From assembly GCF_028748105.1 (NCBI RefSeq), contig NZ_CP118169.1, positions 1 through 64,000 on the forward strand: a stretch of 64,000 nucleotides of DNA. Reading direction: 5' to 3'. The position numbers and the translations under genes were made by a program. The DNA is from Entomospira nematocerorum (GTDB taxonomy: Bacteria > Spirochaetota > Spirochaetia > WRBN01). The notes under the pieces are model-generated. The model made no database searches, was not told where the DNA came from, and worked only from the letters and a program-made list of their open reading frames with translations. Positions 52,359-61,728 of the stretch are shown in pieces. Numbering within the stretch: the first letter of the stretch is position 1; the number at the start of each line of letters is the position of its first letter.

Positions 52359-53579
52359 ATGTTATTTATCACCATTGCACTACGTAATATCTTTCGCAGT
52401 AAGAGTCGATCTCTATTTGCCTTTTTCTCCGTTGCGGTTGTTGCCTTTATCCTCACGATGGTTACCAGTGTGGCGGAAGGTTTAGTAGGCGAATCCATTG
52501 CCAATAGTCGCCTCTTTATTTCCGGTGACATCCAGGTGGAGCACAAAGATTATGAGCGATATTTCCGCTTCAATCCGTTAGGATATCTTGTGGAACAAGA
52601 ACCTATTGCCCAGCTCTTCGCTCAAAAGTATCCTGATCTAGAGGTATTTGCTCGGGATCAACAACCAAGTTTTCTCTACCATCAGGAGACTCTCTATCCG
52701 CTGATGATCTTCAGCTACGAACCTGATGACACCACCTGGATCAATGCCATTCAGGTACTGGAAGGAGAGTTCCCTCAAGCTACTAAAGAGATTGCCATGG
52801 GCTATGACCTGGCAAACACCTATCAACTCCACATTGGAGATCGTGTGATGCTTCTTACACAGACGGCTGATGGGGGTAGTAATGCCGTTAGTTATACGCT
52901 ATCTGCCATAGTGAACTTTCCTAGCGCATCTTATAATGCCAATGGATTAATTATGCAAAATAGTGATATGGCATATCTCCTACGCACGCAAGGTCATACG
53001 CATCTACAAATTACTTCTAGTAAGTCGCTATCAGAAAAAGAGTTAGCCACGCTAGCACAGGAGTTAGAGAAGCAACTACCAGAGCAATATCTCTTGCGAT
53101 CATGGCACGATACGGATGCAGGATCTTTGTTACGTATTCAGCACTTTATGATTGGATTAATGACCTCTATCTTCTTCATTCTGGGTAGTGGAGTCATTAT
53201 CAATACCGCCATTATGAGTCTTTTAGAACGCACAACCGAGATCGGGCTCTTGCGTGCTTTTGGTTTCTCCACGCGTCAAGTGCGATCGTTATTTGTCTTA
53301 GAATCGATCATTTTGCATACTGTGGCGATTATCAGTGGCATTCTCTTGGCAGTCATGCTCTCTTGGTTACTCAATCTCTTTCCCATTCATCTGGATACCG
53401 AGGCCACGAAAGCATACAGTAGTTACAATATCTCAGGTGTGATTCGCTTTGTGATTAAATGGGATAATCTCTGGCGTATTGCCTTGATTGCATTCACTAT
53501 CAGTACGATTGTCTCCTACATTCCCACTCGCATGATCACACGTCTTCGTATTAGTACTATCTTGCGAACGCAAGTATAA
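52359..53579 (+). CDS. FtsX/LolC-type ABC permease 2
   Basis: 406 residues with the same plan as permease 1: N-terminal helix, periplasmic domain, three C-terminal helices, and LLERTTEIGLLRAFGFSTRQV as the coupling segment. The ribosome site AAGAGGAG precedes the ATG. Two different permeases with one ATPase indicate a heterodimer like LolCE, which extracts lipoproteins from the inner membrane; a different cargo is possible. Confidence 0.87.
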   Translation: MLFITIALRNIFRSKSRSLFAFFSVAVVAFILTMVTSVAEGLVGESIANSRLFISGDIQVEHKDYERYFRFNPLGYLVEQEPIAQLFAQKYPDLEVFARDQQPSFLYHQETLYPLMIFSYEPDDTTWINAIQVLEGEFPQATKEIAMGYDLANTYQLHIGDRVMLLTQTADGGSNAVSYTLSAIVNFPSASYNANGLIMQNSDMAYLLRTQGHTHLQITSSKSLSEKELATLAQELEKQLPEQYLLRSWHDTDAGSLLRIQHFMIGLMTSIFFILGSGVIINTAIMSLLERTTEIGLLRAFGFSTRQVRSLFVLESIILHTVAIISGILLAVMLSWLLNLFPIHLDTEATKAYSSYNISGVIRFVIKWDNLWRIALIAFTISTIVSYIPTRMITRLRISTILRTQV

Positions 53580-53612
53580 CATGATGAAACATATTATTTT
53601 GAGGAGCAATGT

Positions 53613-54341
53613 ATGAAATATCTCTATTATCTATTATTCCTTATCGCTTGTACTCCCGCTGTGATGGCACAGACCGCACAGGAGATCGTCGATAGAGCAG
53701 ATGCTAACGCCAGTTTTGATCACGCTACCATGCAAGCAACCATCACGAGTACCGATGCCTTTGGTACCAAAGTTTATGAAACGCAGATCCAACAATCTGG
53801 ACGTGATGACAGCTTAATTGTCTTCTTAGCCGGAGAGAACAAAGGACAAAAAATTCTTCGTACACCCAATGAACTCTTTGTCTATTATCCCGATGCAGAT
53901 AATGTCGTTCGCCTCAAAGGTGCTGCATTACGACAAAGTGCCTTCGGTGATGTCTCTTACGAGGATTTGGCAAATAGCAAAACCCGTAGTGATCGCTTTA
54001 ACCTCACGCTCGTTTCCACTGAAAATGTGGATGGCTTTACCACATGGGTCATTGATCTGGTGGCTAAAAATAAAGGGGAGAGCTACCCTAAGCAACGCCT
54101 CTGGATCGATCAAGCGACCTATACTATCGTACGCGCTGAGTATCGTAGCGACTCTGGGAAACTCTTACGTGAATTACGTGCGAATGATATTGTCAAACGT
54201 GGTAATCAATTTATCGCTACCCAGTTAACCTTTCAAGATGCCACCAAGAAGAATTCCAGCAGTACTCTTCGCATCACCAAGATTGATCTCGATACCCCTC
54301 TGCCAACCAATACCTTTACTGTCGCAAATCTTAGCTTCTAA
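53613..54341 (+). CDS. LolA-like outer-membrane sorting periplasmic protein
   Basis: 242 residues with a signal peptide (MKYLYYLLFLIACTPAVMAQ). The pattern AQEIVDRADANASFDHATMQA, LRTPNELFVYYPDADNVVRL, RSDRFNLTLVSTEN and late KLLRELRANDI fits the outer membrane lipoprotein-sorting protein family (LolA-like), whose half-barrel carries lipid chains in the periplasm. A cysteine in the signal region is not a clear lipobox. It follows the LolCDE-like genes, which gives a consistent pathway: extraction, periplasmic carriage, outer membrane. Confidence 0.82.
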   Translation: MKYLYYLLFLIACTPAVMAQTAQEIVDRADANASFDHATMQATITSTDAFGTKVYETQIQQSGRDDSLIVFLAGENKGQKILRTPNELFVYYPDADNVVRLKGAALRQSAFGDVSYEDLANSKTRSDRFNLTLVSTENVDGFTTWVIDLVAKNKGESYPKQRLWIDQATYTIVRAEYRSDSGKLLRELRANDIVKRGNQFIATQLTFQDATKKNSSSTLRITKIDLDTPLPTNTFTVANLSF

Positions 54342-54350
54342 GGAGGATAC

Positions 54351-55499
54351 ATGTCTTACATCTATCGCTATCTCTCACTCCTCTCCTGCATGATGATCTT
54401 AATCATTTTTCCTCATAGAAGCCTAGAGGCTTGGGAGTTACAGACGCGGCTAGAAGCCGATGCATTTATCCAAAATCGTACACCTGATCTTGGATGGCAA
54501 GTCGTTGGCTTGGTCAGTGCACGCATGGCCATTACGCATCGCACTGCACAGATGCGAGTGGAAGTTACACCTGAATTCACACAGATTGGTCTTACCAGTA
54601 ATTTTGGCTTCTATCGTGCGTTTTGGCGTGCTAACTTTGGATCGCATTTTCGCATGACACTGGGTAAAGCCCCCATTACCTGGGGTCGTGGTTATTATTA
54701 TAATACGGGAGATCTCTTTTTTAGTGCTAGTAGCAGTGGCATAACCCTCAGTAGCGACAACTTTCGTGATAACGCCCGCTGGCTCCTAAACTTCTATATT
54801 CCATTGGGAAGATTCAGTTATATCGAAGTTGTTGGAGCCACTGGCAGTGGTGCTGGGTCGATCGTCAGCATAGATAATACGACTGGATCGGTCACACCTA
54901 TGCAAGGTGACTCCTTTCATTATCGTAATTTAGCTGGTGGCATCCGTGCACAATTTCAGTGGCTAGGAGTTCAAACCGAGTTAGCTACCGCGTATCTAGG
55001 AGAAAAGGAGAGCCTACGTCATGCTCTAACACTCTCCGGAGGCATTGCACAGACTCTTGATTGGTACCTTGGTGCACGCTATGATTGGAATCCCCAACAG
55101 CAAATCGCCACAAAAGAGAAATTCGAACTCTCTATGGGCTTTAGCTTACCCTGGACATTTCAAAACCGGCAACGCTTAACCGTTGCACTGGAGTCCATTA
55201 TTCGTCCCTTTGGTAAGTGGCAACGCTATGCTGATGCAGGTGTTGAAGATTACGGTGCGGAGATCTTTGCTCAACTGACATATCAGCCCATTTCGATTAT
55301 GAGCCTCACCACACGTGTAGTCTTTTCTCCGGTCGACCTCAGTAGCTATATCTTTGGGGAAGTAGCCTTTTATCCTATACAAGATCTCTCCATCTTCTTA
55401 GGCGTAGGGGCTCAAGTAGGCAGTAGCGAACCTGCCATCTTTCAGCAGAGTAATCCTAACTCTATCTCTGTCTACTTACGCTCAACCTATACATTCTGA
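54351..55499 (+). CDS. Outer-membrane beta-barrel protein
   Basis: 382 residues with a signal peptide ending near LEAWE. The rest alternates short amphipathic strands with Gly/Ser/Asn turns, and the protein ends in a strand finishing with phenylalanine (VYLRSTYTF), the signature for BAM-inserted barrels. It might be the outer-membrane part of the export path, or its main cargo receptor. AAGGAGG precedes the ATG. Last gene of the operon, followed by a terminator. Confidence 0.75.
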   Translation: MSYIYRYLSLLSCMMILIIFPHRSLEAWELQTRLEADAFIQNRTPDLGWQVVGLVSARMAITHRTAQMRVEVTPEFTQIGLTSNFGFYRAFWRANFGSHFRMTLGKAPITWGRGYYYNTGDLFFSASSSGITLSSDNFRDNARWLLNFYIPLGRFSYIEVVGATGSGAGSIVSIDNTTGSVTPMQGDSFHYRNLAGGIRAQFQWLGVQTELATAYLGEKESLRHALTLSGGIAQTLDWYLGARYDWNPQQQIATKEKFELSMGFSLPWTFQNRQRLTVALESIIRPFGKWQRYADAGVEDYGAEIFAQLTYQPISIMSLTTRVVFSPVDLSSYIFGEVAFYPIQDLSIFLGVGAQVGSSEPAIFQQSNPNSISVYLRSTYTF

Positions 55500-55505
55500 T
55501 ACTAA

Positions 55506-55546
55506 AAAATAGGGAGTATGCAACGTTAGATCCATACCCCCTATTT
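55506..55546 (+). terminator. Operon terminator
   Basis: AAAATAGGGAGTATG (55506-55520) pairs with CATACCCCCTATTTT (55532-55546) with one mismatch; 11-nt loop. The A/T flanks allow termination in both directions. The related TAGGGGG/CCCCCTA core also occurs at 49995-50040. Confidence 0.75.
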
Positions 55547-55634
55547 TAATAAAAGAAAGAAATAAAAGATCCTAAAAAAACTTGAAAGAAAGAAAAAGAC
55601 ACATAATTATTCCCAGCAACAAGATAATATCTTG

Positions 55635-56318
55635 TTAGCGACGCACCACAATCGTATAGTCATCTGTGTGTTGCTTTAAGAATTGAAGATTTAATGGATG
55701 GATGTAGCCATCTAATCCCATCGCAAAGAGGATTACGAAGGGTTGTCCTGCACGAAGACCTGCACGCTTAAGAATGGCTGCATCTTCGGTCCAACTTGAA
55801 TACGATGCGAATGTATAGCGTGATCGTAAAAGATGATCATCCAATACATTCTCTCCAGTAAGGAGATCAAAGCTTGTTAAATTCTCCTCCCTAAAGATAT
55901 CACGCACCATCAAATGATATTTATTGGTAATAAGATTCTCCGATTTGTGACCATAGTGAAATAACATTGGCAACTCAAGGCTTGATTCTTCTGTATCAGG
56001 ACCAAATTCCATATAATGTAGACGATCTTCATTCAGATTCTTATACATAATAGTATAGTATCCTAAGTCGACAGGATCCATTCCTTTAGGATCAATCGCA
56101 CGATTATTATAGAAGTAGGGTAACTCACTTACGGGAACAATTTTATAGTAAAATGTTACCGGATGATCCTCATTATCAGGAAAGTGGTGTAGAACAATTG
56201 TTCGTACCTCGGGATCAAAGCCGAACCAGGTTGTATCCTCGGATGTTAAATCCTGCGTTTTTGGATTGCAACTGAATAGACAGCTACAAACCAACCAATA
56301 TAGCCATTGATGTCTCAT
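55635..56318 (-). CDS. Lipoprotein of unknown function
   Basis: 227 residues with a lipobox LFSC (cysteine about 17) after a short hydrophobic signal, so lipid-anchored. The mature part is acidic and beta-rich with several Tyr and His residues; a stretch ESSLELPMLFHYGHKSE and a late RAGQPFVILFAMGLDG are notable but not a known motif. Function unknown. Monocistronic on the minus strand, converging on the LolCDE-like operon. Confidence 0.7.
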   Translation of the reverse strand: MRHQWLYWLVCSCLFSCNPKTQDLTSEDTTWFGFDPEVRTIVLHHFPDNEDHPVTFYYKIVPVSELPYFYNNRAIDPKGMDPVDLGYYTIMYKNLNEDRLHYMEFGPDTEESSLELPMLFHYGHKSENLITNKYHLMVRDIFREENLTSFDLLTGENVLDDHLLRSRYTFASYSSWTEDAAILKRAGLRAGQPFVILFAMGLDGYIHPLNLQFLKQHTDDYTIVVRR

Positions 56319-56419
56319 AACATACGCTCCTTTCTACTGGCTGTAGAATTTTATTCTAGAGCTGGTAATCAATATTTGTCAAGCAATATTTTTATAATAA
56401 TTCAATATATAATAAACAA

Positions 56420-56438
56420 ATAATACATTATGTATTAT
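56420..56438. promoter_or_regulatory. 19-bp palindrome in the gap before the AAA operon
   Basis: ATAATACAT (56420-56428), central T, ATGTATTAT (56430-56438): perfect dyad, in the shared upstream region of the minus-strand lipoprotein and the plus-strand AAA operon. Operator candidate. The rest of the 56319-56761 gap is AT-rich; apart from the promoter region below nothing is seen. Confidence 0.4.
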
Positions 56439-56676
56439 CACCACCATAAGGGATGATGGCCATACTTGCGAAACCTGCTATTATGTGCTATGGTTTTCTT
56501 ATAGATACGTTACAAATTTAAAAAGGTGGATTAAAGGCATATTTTAGGCATAATTATACTTCTGTCTTCTTAAATTTATATCGATTTGTAGGCTAAAGTC
56601 CCTGCATTAAGGAACGTTTCTATGATAAATATGGATTATTCTTAGCATATTCTACACAATTTATTCGTGATAACTC

Positions 56677-56744
56677 TTGATACATGGTAATATAACATGC
56701 TATATTACCATATTAATAATAATGATATAGTTTCTATTATTAAT
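56677..56744 (+). promoter_or_regulatory. Promoter and operator-like dyads of the AAA operon
   Basis: TTGATA (56677-56682), 18-nt spacer, TATATT (56701-56706). A perfect 9-bp inverted repeat GGTAATATA/TATATTACC (56686-56694 and 56701-56709) covers the -10 box, and a second repeat ATTAATAATA/TATTATTAAT (56712-56721 and 56735-56744) lies right after. Ribosome site AAGGA at 56751. A repressor or activator bound to these dyads would control the operon. Confidence 0.6.
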
Positions 56745-56761
56745 AAAATAAAGGAATTGTG

Positions 56762-59700
56762 ATGAGTAAATGGCTTAAATTAATATTACCAGAGTATGTC
56801 TTATATCAGATAGTCAAAAAGTATGGATTCATGAGAAAACGCCATAGGCGTGATCAAAATATGTCATACGAATCCGAAACATCCTCTTCCAAGAGCCAAC
56901 ATGCAACAGGATCCTCCAACAGTCGCACTCGATCCTGTGCTAGTGGTACTTGCTCTACAAATCGTAATCATCATACTTCCAGTGCCAAAAATAGCTCTAG
57001 CCCTAACAGGAAATCCAATGGATCGCCCCACCCAGCCTCCCGATCCAATAACACACCATCAGGCAGAGCATCACATCCTGGTAGCATGAGTAAAGAGAAG
57101 CTAGATGCGAAGCTTGACAGTGTGCGTACGATGATGAGAAAAGAGCTCTTAGCTCAAAATGAAAGTATCGATGAAATGATCATCGCATTTAAACGACCCT
57201 TCATCACAAAGCCAGCACTCTACAAGCCTCGCAATAGTATATTAATATGTGGACATCAAGGTAGTGGCCGTAGTTTACTTGTATTGAAAATGGTTCAAAG
57301 CCTCTATAAAGAAGGGCTTCTCTCTAGTGCTAGCATTGCTCTCTTAGCAATGAATCTTTATCCAACAACAAGCCAAAAGCCTCTTTTTTTAAAGGATCTC
57401 TATAAAGCACTCCAAAGCTCTAGTGACGTGATCGTCTTTAATAACATCGAGCAAGCACACGCCGATAGTGCCCAGATTCTGATTCAGTTAATGACTACAG
57501 GTATCTATCAATTTACCGAGCGATATGCAGATAAAAATGGCGACTTAGTGGTAACATCTGATGGGGTGCTGCAAAAAAATGCCATAGATATTCTAGAAAG
57601 TCAGGGAAAATACTTCATCTTTATGACAAGCTCATCAGAGAAAAGTATTCTCGAAAAGCTGGGTGTCGTCTTTATGCGTGGCATCTATGATGTCATTATC
57701 ATGGATGGGTATGATCTTAAGGAGATTCTACTCATTACGACGAAAATGCTACAAGATTTCAGCATATATATAAAAGATACCTTAAGATTTACACTCACTT
57801 ATACTGCTGATTTTAAAGAGTATTGTGCCTCTAAATATAAAAAAAATGAAGGATTTACCGCAATTCATCGCTTTATGTTAGAGTCCGTTTACCGAGGTAT
57901 AGCTGAGTATAAGGTTCGCCATAGCGTTACAGATGGGGGTACAACACTTATCATTAACTATGATAAAGGTCAGGATGATATGACCATCATGGAGAGTGAT
58001 CGTATGCAAGGGGAAGTGCAGGTTTTCTCCATAAAAACTTTAATAGCCAAGAGTAATCGTGCTCATACTGGTGTACGTATTGAAGACGTGAAAGCGGAGT
58101 TGGACAATGTTATTGGTTTACAAAAGGTAAAAGATTTCATCTTAGACTTAGAACACAATATAGAGATTCAACGTCACCGCGAAGAACAGGGGCAAAAAAT
58201 GACCACTATCTCCGGTCATATGATTTTTGCAGGAAATCCGGGAACTGGAAAGACCATGATGGCACGTATTGTTGCCAAGTACTTAAAAGCTATTGGCATG
58301 CTCAGTAGTGGCCATTTACGCGAAGTCAGTCGATCCGATTTAGTCGGTCAATACGTAGGACACACCGCCAAGCAAACCAATGAGGTGATTCAAAGTGCTA
58401 TGGGAGGAATTCTCTTTATTGATGAGGCCTACGCTCTATGTCGTGATAAACATGACACATTTGGGCTGGAGGCAGTGGATGCTCTGGTAAAAGCTATGGA
58501 GGATTATCGGGATAATTTTATTGTCATTTTGGCCGGATACAGTGAAGAGATGGAACAATTTCTCAAAAATAATCCAGGATTAAAGTCCCGATTCCCCAAT
58601 ATCATTGAATTCGAAGATTATAGTGCATCAGAAATGCTAGAGATTGCAAAAAATACAGCTCAATCAAAGGGATACACCATTACTCCAGAGTGTGAGAAGG
58701 GATTACTCAATCTTTTTGAGAGGAGTCAAATTCCAGGGCGTAATGACAGCGGAAATGGTCGGATGGTGCGTAATGTCATCGAAGCAGCAATACTCAAACA
58801 AAGTCGCCGTATCACCAAAGATACCCCAACAGAAGCAATGAGTCTTCTGCTTGTGGATGACTTCAACTTTGAGACGTTTGAAAAGTTCGATTTAGAACAG
58901 CAGTTATCCACTATTATTGGGTTAGAGAGCGTCAAAGACTTTATGCGAGAACAACAGCACATGCTTATTGCTAACCAAAAACGCCAAGCAATGGGCATAA
59001 CCGTAGATACAACGCAATCGCTCAATATGATTTTCACGGGAAACCCAGGAACGGGTAAAACAACCATCGCACGTGTAGTTGCATCGATGTTTAAAGATAT
59101 GGGTCTGCTAAAGAGTGGCCATTTAGTGGAGGTCGATCGCAGTGGTTTAGTTGCGGAGTATGTGGGTCATACTGCAAAAAAAACCGAAGAAGTCTTTCGT
59201 AGTGCTTTAGGTGGTATTCTGTTTGTTGATGAAGCTTACGCTCTCGCAAGCAGTAATGATAGTTTTGGTAGAGAAGCCATTGATACGCTTGTTAAGCTTA
59301 TTGAAGATTATCGTGGTCAAATTCTGGTTATTCTAGCTGGCTATAAACGAGAGATGCAGGAATTTATGAAGAGTAACTCCGGATTGCAATCTCGCTTTGC
59401 TTTGATTATTCACTTTCCAGACTATACGGCGCCAGAGTTATATGCCATTGCAAGGAAAATGATTAATGCTAAAGGGCTATTTTTAGCGAATCAGCAAGCA
59501 GATGATGCACTCAATAGTGTCATGATTCAAGCACATCATACTGCCAATGAGGCATCGGGAAATGGTCGAATGGTGCGCAACATCATCGAAAAAATTCTGC
59601 GTCATCAATCTGCAAGAGTCGCCAACCTAGAGCATGCTACCAAAGAGATGATGATGAGTATTGAGGCATCAGACATTCAAAAAGAGCAGGCAACCAAGCA

Positions 59701-60505
59701 AGAGGCATACAATTTAGAAGCACAATTTACTCCGATTATTGGCCTTAATCCCGTTAAAGATTACATCCGTAGCTTAGCAGCCAGACTTAACATGCAACAG
59801 CAACGCAAGCAGATGGGTCTAGACCTTGATACCACACAATCACTGCATATGATTTTTACCGGAAATCCGGGAACTGGAAAGACCATGATGGCTCGTACCA
59901 TTGCTGATTTACTCTTTCATATGGGAGTATTGAGGAGCAATACATTCATTGAGACAGATAGAGCTGGCTTAGTAGCGGGATATGTTGGGCAAACTGCCAT
60001 AAAAACAACCGAAAAAATTATGGAAGCTATGGATGGTATTCTCTTTATCGACGAAGCCTATGCCCTATCACAAGGCAATCAGCACGATTTTGGACGAGAA
60101 GCCATTGATACCTTAGTGAAGCTGATGGATGATCATCGTGATCGCTTAGTGGTTATTCTTGCTGGGTACAGCTCTAATATGCATCAATTCTTACAAGTTA
60201 ACCCAGGTCTCAAATCACGTTTTCCTAATATCATGGAGTTCCCAGACTATCAAGCATCAGAGCTGATGCAAATAGCAGAGAGCCTCTATCGATCAAAAGG
60301 ATATGAGTTGACACAGCAGGCCAGAGAAAAACTTTCATTGATTCTAGAAACAGCCAGCAACACCGAGTGGTTTGGTAATGGTCGCTATGTGCGTAATATC
60401 TATGAAGCATCGGTCAATCGTCAATCACTACGCTTAAGTCATGTAGCTGGGCTAACAAAACAGATGCTCATCACTATCGATCATCAAGACATTGTGGAGG
60501 TATAA
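56762..60505 (+). CDS. Four-domain AAA+ ATPase: degenerate ClpB-like plus three CbbX-type modules
   Basis: 1247 residues from the ATG at 56762 (AAGGA site). Order: a short N-terminal segment, a Ser/Arg/Asn-rich linker (about 35-105), then an AAA domain with Walker A GHQGSGRS (164-171) and a Walker B site where ClpB's DE is replaced by NN (FNNIEQAH, 227-228). Three CbbX/SpoVK-type AAA modules follow, each with GNPGTGKT (about 491, 760, 1034), FIDEAYAL or FVDEAYAL and a NGRxVRN arginine-type motif. Spacing is about 270 residues. Related ATPases are CbbX (Rubisco activase), SpoVK and EccA of type VII secretion. It likely remodels a protein partner, perhaps the two membrane proteins of its operon. 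Confidence 0.85.
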   Translation: MSKWLKLILPEYVLYQIVKKYGFMRKRHRRDQNMSYESETSSSKSQHATGSSNSRTRSCASGTCSTNRNHHTSSAKNSSSPNRKSNGSPHPASRSNNTPSGRASHPGSMSKEKLDAKLDSVRTMMRKELLAQNESIDEMIIAFKRPFITKPALYKPRNSILICGHQGSGRSLLVLKMVQSLYKEGLLSSASIALLAMNLYPTTSQKPLFLKDLYKALQSSSDVIVFNNIEQAHADSAQILIQLMTTGIYQFTERYADKNGDLVVTSDGVLQKNAIDILESQGKYFIFMTSSSEKSILEKLGVVFMRGIYDVIIMDGYDLKEILLITTKMLQDFSIYIKDTLRFTLTYTADFKEYCASKYKKNEGFTAIHRFMLESVYRGIAEYKVRHSVTDGGTTLIINYDKGQDDMTIMESDRMQGEVQVFSIKTLIAKSNRAHTGVRIEDVKAELDNVIGLQKVKDFILDLEHNIEIQRHREEQGQKMTTISGHMIFAGNPGTGKTMMARIVAKYLKAIGMLSSGHLREVSRSDLVGQYVGHTAKQTNEVIQSAMGGILFIDEAYALCRDKHDTFGLEAVDALVKAMEDYRDNFIVILAGYSEEMEQFLKNNPGLKSRFPNIIEFEDYSASEMLEIAKNTAQSKGYTITPECEKGLLNLFERSQIPGRNDSGNGRMVRNVIEAAILKQSRRITKDTPTEAMSLLLVDDFNFETFEKFDLEQQLSTIIGLESVKDFMREQQHMLIANQKRQAMGITVDTTQSLNMIFTGNPGTGKTTIARVVASMFKDMGLLKSGHLVEVDRSGLVAEYVGHTAKKTEEVFRSALGGILFVDEAYALASSNDSFGREAIDTLVKLIEDYRGQILVILAGYKREMQEFMKSNSGLQSRFALIIHFPDYTAPELYAIARKMINAKGLFLANQQADDALNSVMIQAHHTANEASGNGRMVRNIIEKILRHQSARVANLEHATKEMMMSIEASDIQKEQATKQEAYNLEAQFTPIIGLNPVKDYIRSLAARLNMQQQRKQMGLDLDTTQSLHMIFTGNPGTGKTMMARTIADLLFHMGVLRSNTFIETDRAGLVAGYVGQTAIKTTEKIMEAMDGILFIDEAYALSQGNQHDFGREAIDTLVKLMDDHRDRLVVILAGYSSNMHQFLQVNPGLKSRFPNIMEFPDYQASELMQIAESLYRSKGYELTQQAREKLSLILETASNTEWFGNGRYVRNIYEASVNRQSLRLSHVAGLTKQMLITIDHQDIVEV

Positions 60506-60510
60506 TTCTT

Positions 60511-60972
60511 ATGCATTCCCGAACTTCAGAAATCATTCTCAATTTTATTGCCATTCTCTATTTTATTGTTTTCATGTCACTCTTTATCGTAGTATTAGCC
60601 GTCTTACCCTCTATGACGTGGTCTAATATCAAAATGATTCGATCTACTGGATTCAGTATGCCTAACAACGATGTTGTAGTTATGCTCGCGATGAGTGCCT
60701 TTTTTATGGGACTCGCCTCCTGGATTCCTGGATTACGACGCATTTATAAAAAACTCCCGTGGTTGATGGCTTTTTTTAAAATATTCTTTTTCAACTCTCT
60801 CCTCTTCATTATAGCGTTGTATGTTATGAACTATGGATATAGTGTCATTGATGCACATAGAAATACTATATTTTACATTCTTACTCTATGCATTTTGGTT
60901 GCTGGCAGATTACTCCTTGGGCTTTATGCCATGTCTCATAGTATAGAGCGGATAGGAGAGATAGAGCCATGA
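60511..60972 (+). CDS. Four-helix membrane protein of the AAA operon
   Basis: 153 residues with four hydrophobic helices (about 9-31, 51-68, 84-106, 121-140), short loops and both ends inside. It starts five bases after the AAA gene stop and overlaps the next gene by four bases. No transporter motif. Likely a membrane anchor or channel part of the complex with the AAA protein. Confidence 0.65.
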   Translation: MHSRTSEIILNFIAILYFIVFMSLFIVVLAVLPSMTWSNIKMIRSTGFSMPNNDVVVMLAMSAFFMGLASWIPGLRRIYKKLPWLMAFFKIFFFNSLLFIIALYVMNYGYSVIDAHRNTIFYILTLCILVAGRLLLGLYAMSHSIERIGEIEP

Positions 60973-61631
60973 AAGACATGTTCAAAAACAACAAGAAAAA
61001 GCACCGCAAGCACGATGATGATCGTCATCATGATAAACAGGAAGATTATCATGATGATCTCCATGACAGCGATGACTACGATGATAACAACGTGTATCAG
61101 GAGCAACCTTCTCAAGCAAGAGATACCACGCATCGATTAAAATCGAGGACATCATATAAAGCGATAGGCGCCATATGCGTTCTTGTCTCCATTGTCAGTA
61201 TGTTCATGATGCCAGCGCCCCATATTGATACCTCCCCTCTGGCACAGGAAGCTCTAAGCAGTGGCATATCGCACCATTTAGCCATAGGATCGATTCTACT
61301 TGGAGTAGATCAAGAGGGAATCGTGCAAGATCCCATTATTCTTCATGATGGAACAGCCGAACGTACGCAACTTGCTATCTGGGACTATGCAGCAGAAGAT
61401 GGTGATTATGTAGAAATATGGGCTGATGACCTCCTGATCACCCCTTCCTTCATGATTAAGCACCGCCCGCTTATTATGAATATCCCTATAGGATCCACCG
61501 TTACGATTCGTGGCATTCGTGATGGCGGTGGCGGCATCACCTACGCAGTAAACTATGGCGTTAACAATACGACCTACTTCAATACTGCTCCAATCAATGG
61601 GGAGAATACGTATACATTTGTCGTTCAGTAA
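60969..61631 (+). CDS. Membrane-anchored protein with His/Asp-rich cytoplasmic tail
   Basis: 220 residues. The first 45 residues form a remarkable Asp/His/Lys-rich tail (KKKHRKHDDDRHHDKQ, DDLHDSDDYDDNN), a metal-binding or highly charged disordered region. One helix follows (about 63-81), then an extracytoplasmic beta-rich domain with VEIWADDLLITPSF, VTIRGIRDGGGGITYAVNYG and a final TYTFVV strand. Predicted type II topology. ATGA overlap with the previous gene shows coupled translation. Unknown family; the tail could be the part that the AAA ATPase grips. Confidence 0.65.
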   Translation: MKDMFKNNKKKHRKHDDDRHHDKQEDYHDDLHDSDDYDDNNVYQEQPSQARDTTHRLKSRTSYKAIGAICVLVSIVSMFMMPAPHIDTSPLAQEALSSGISHHLAIGSILLGVDQEGIVQDPIILHDGTAERTQLAIWDYAAEDGDYVEIWADDLLITPSFMIKHRPLIMNIPIGSTVTIRGIRDGGGGITYAVNYGVNNTTYFNTAPINGENTYTFVVQ

Positions 61632-61728
61632 AGTGATTCATGCATACAGGACAACCGTAGCCGTATAAAGCATCAGGAATTCATGCTACTATACTGGTTA
61701 ATTTGCACGCAATAGCTCTCACCCACAA

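Noticed and set aside
56850..57089. 79-codon plus-strand frame inside the start of the AAA protein gene
   Set aside because: Shadow of the low-complexity Ser-rich linker in another frame; no ribosome site.
58231..60100. DNA-level tandem repeat in the AAA gene
   Set aside because: The three modules match in protein motifs (GNPGTGKT, DEAYAL), but the DNA is strongly diverged, so this is old domain duplication and not a recent repeat or assembly artefact.
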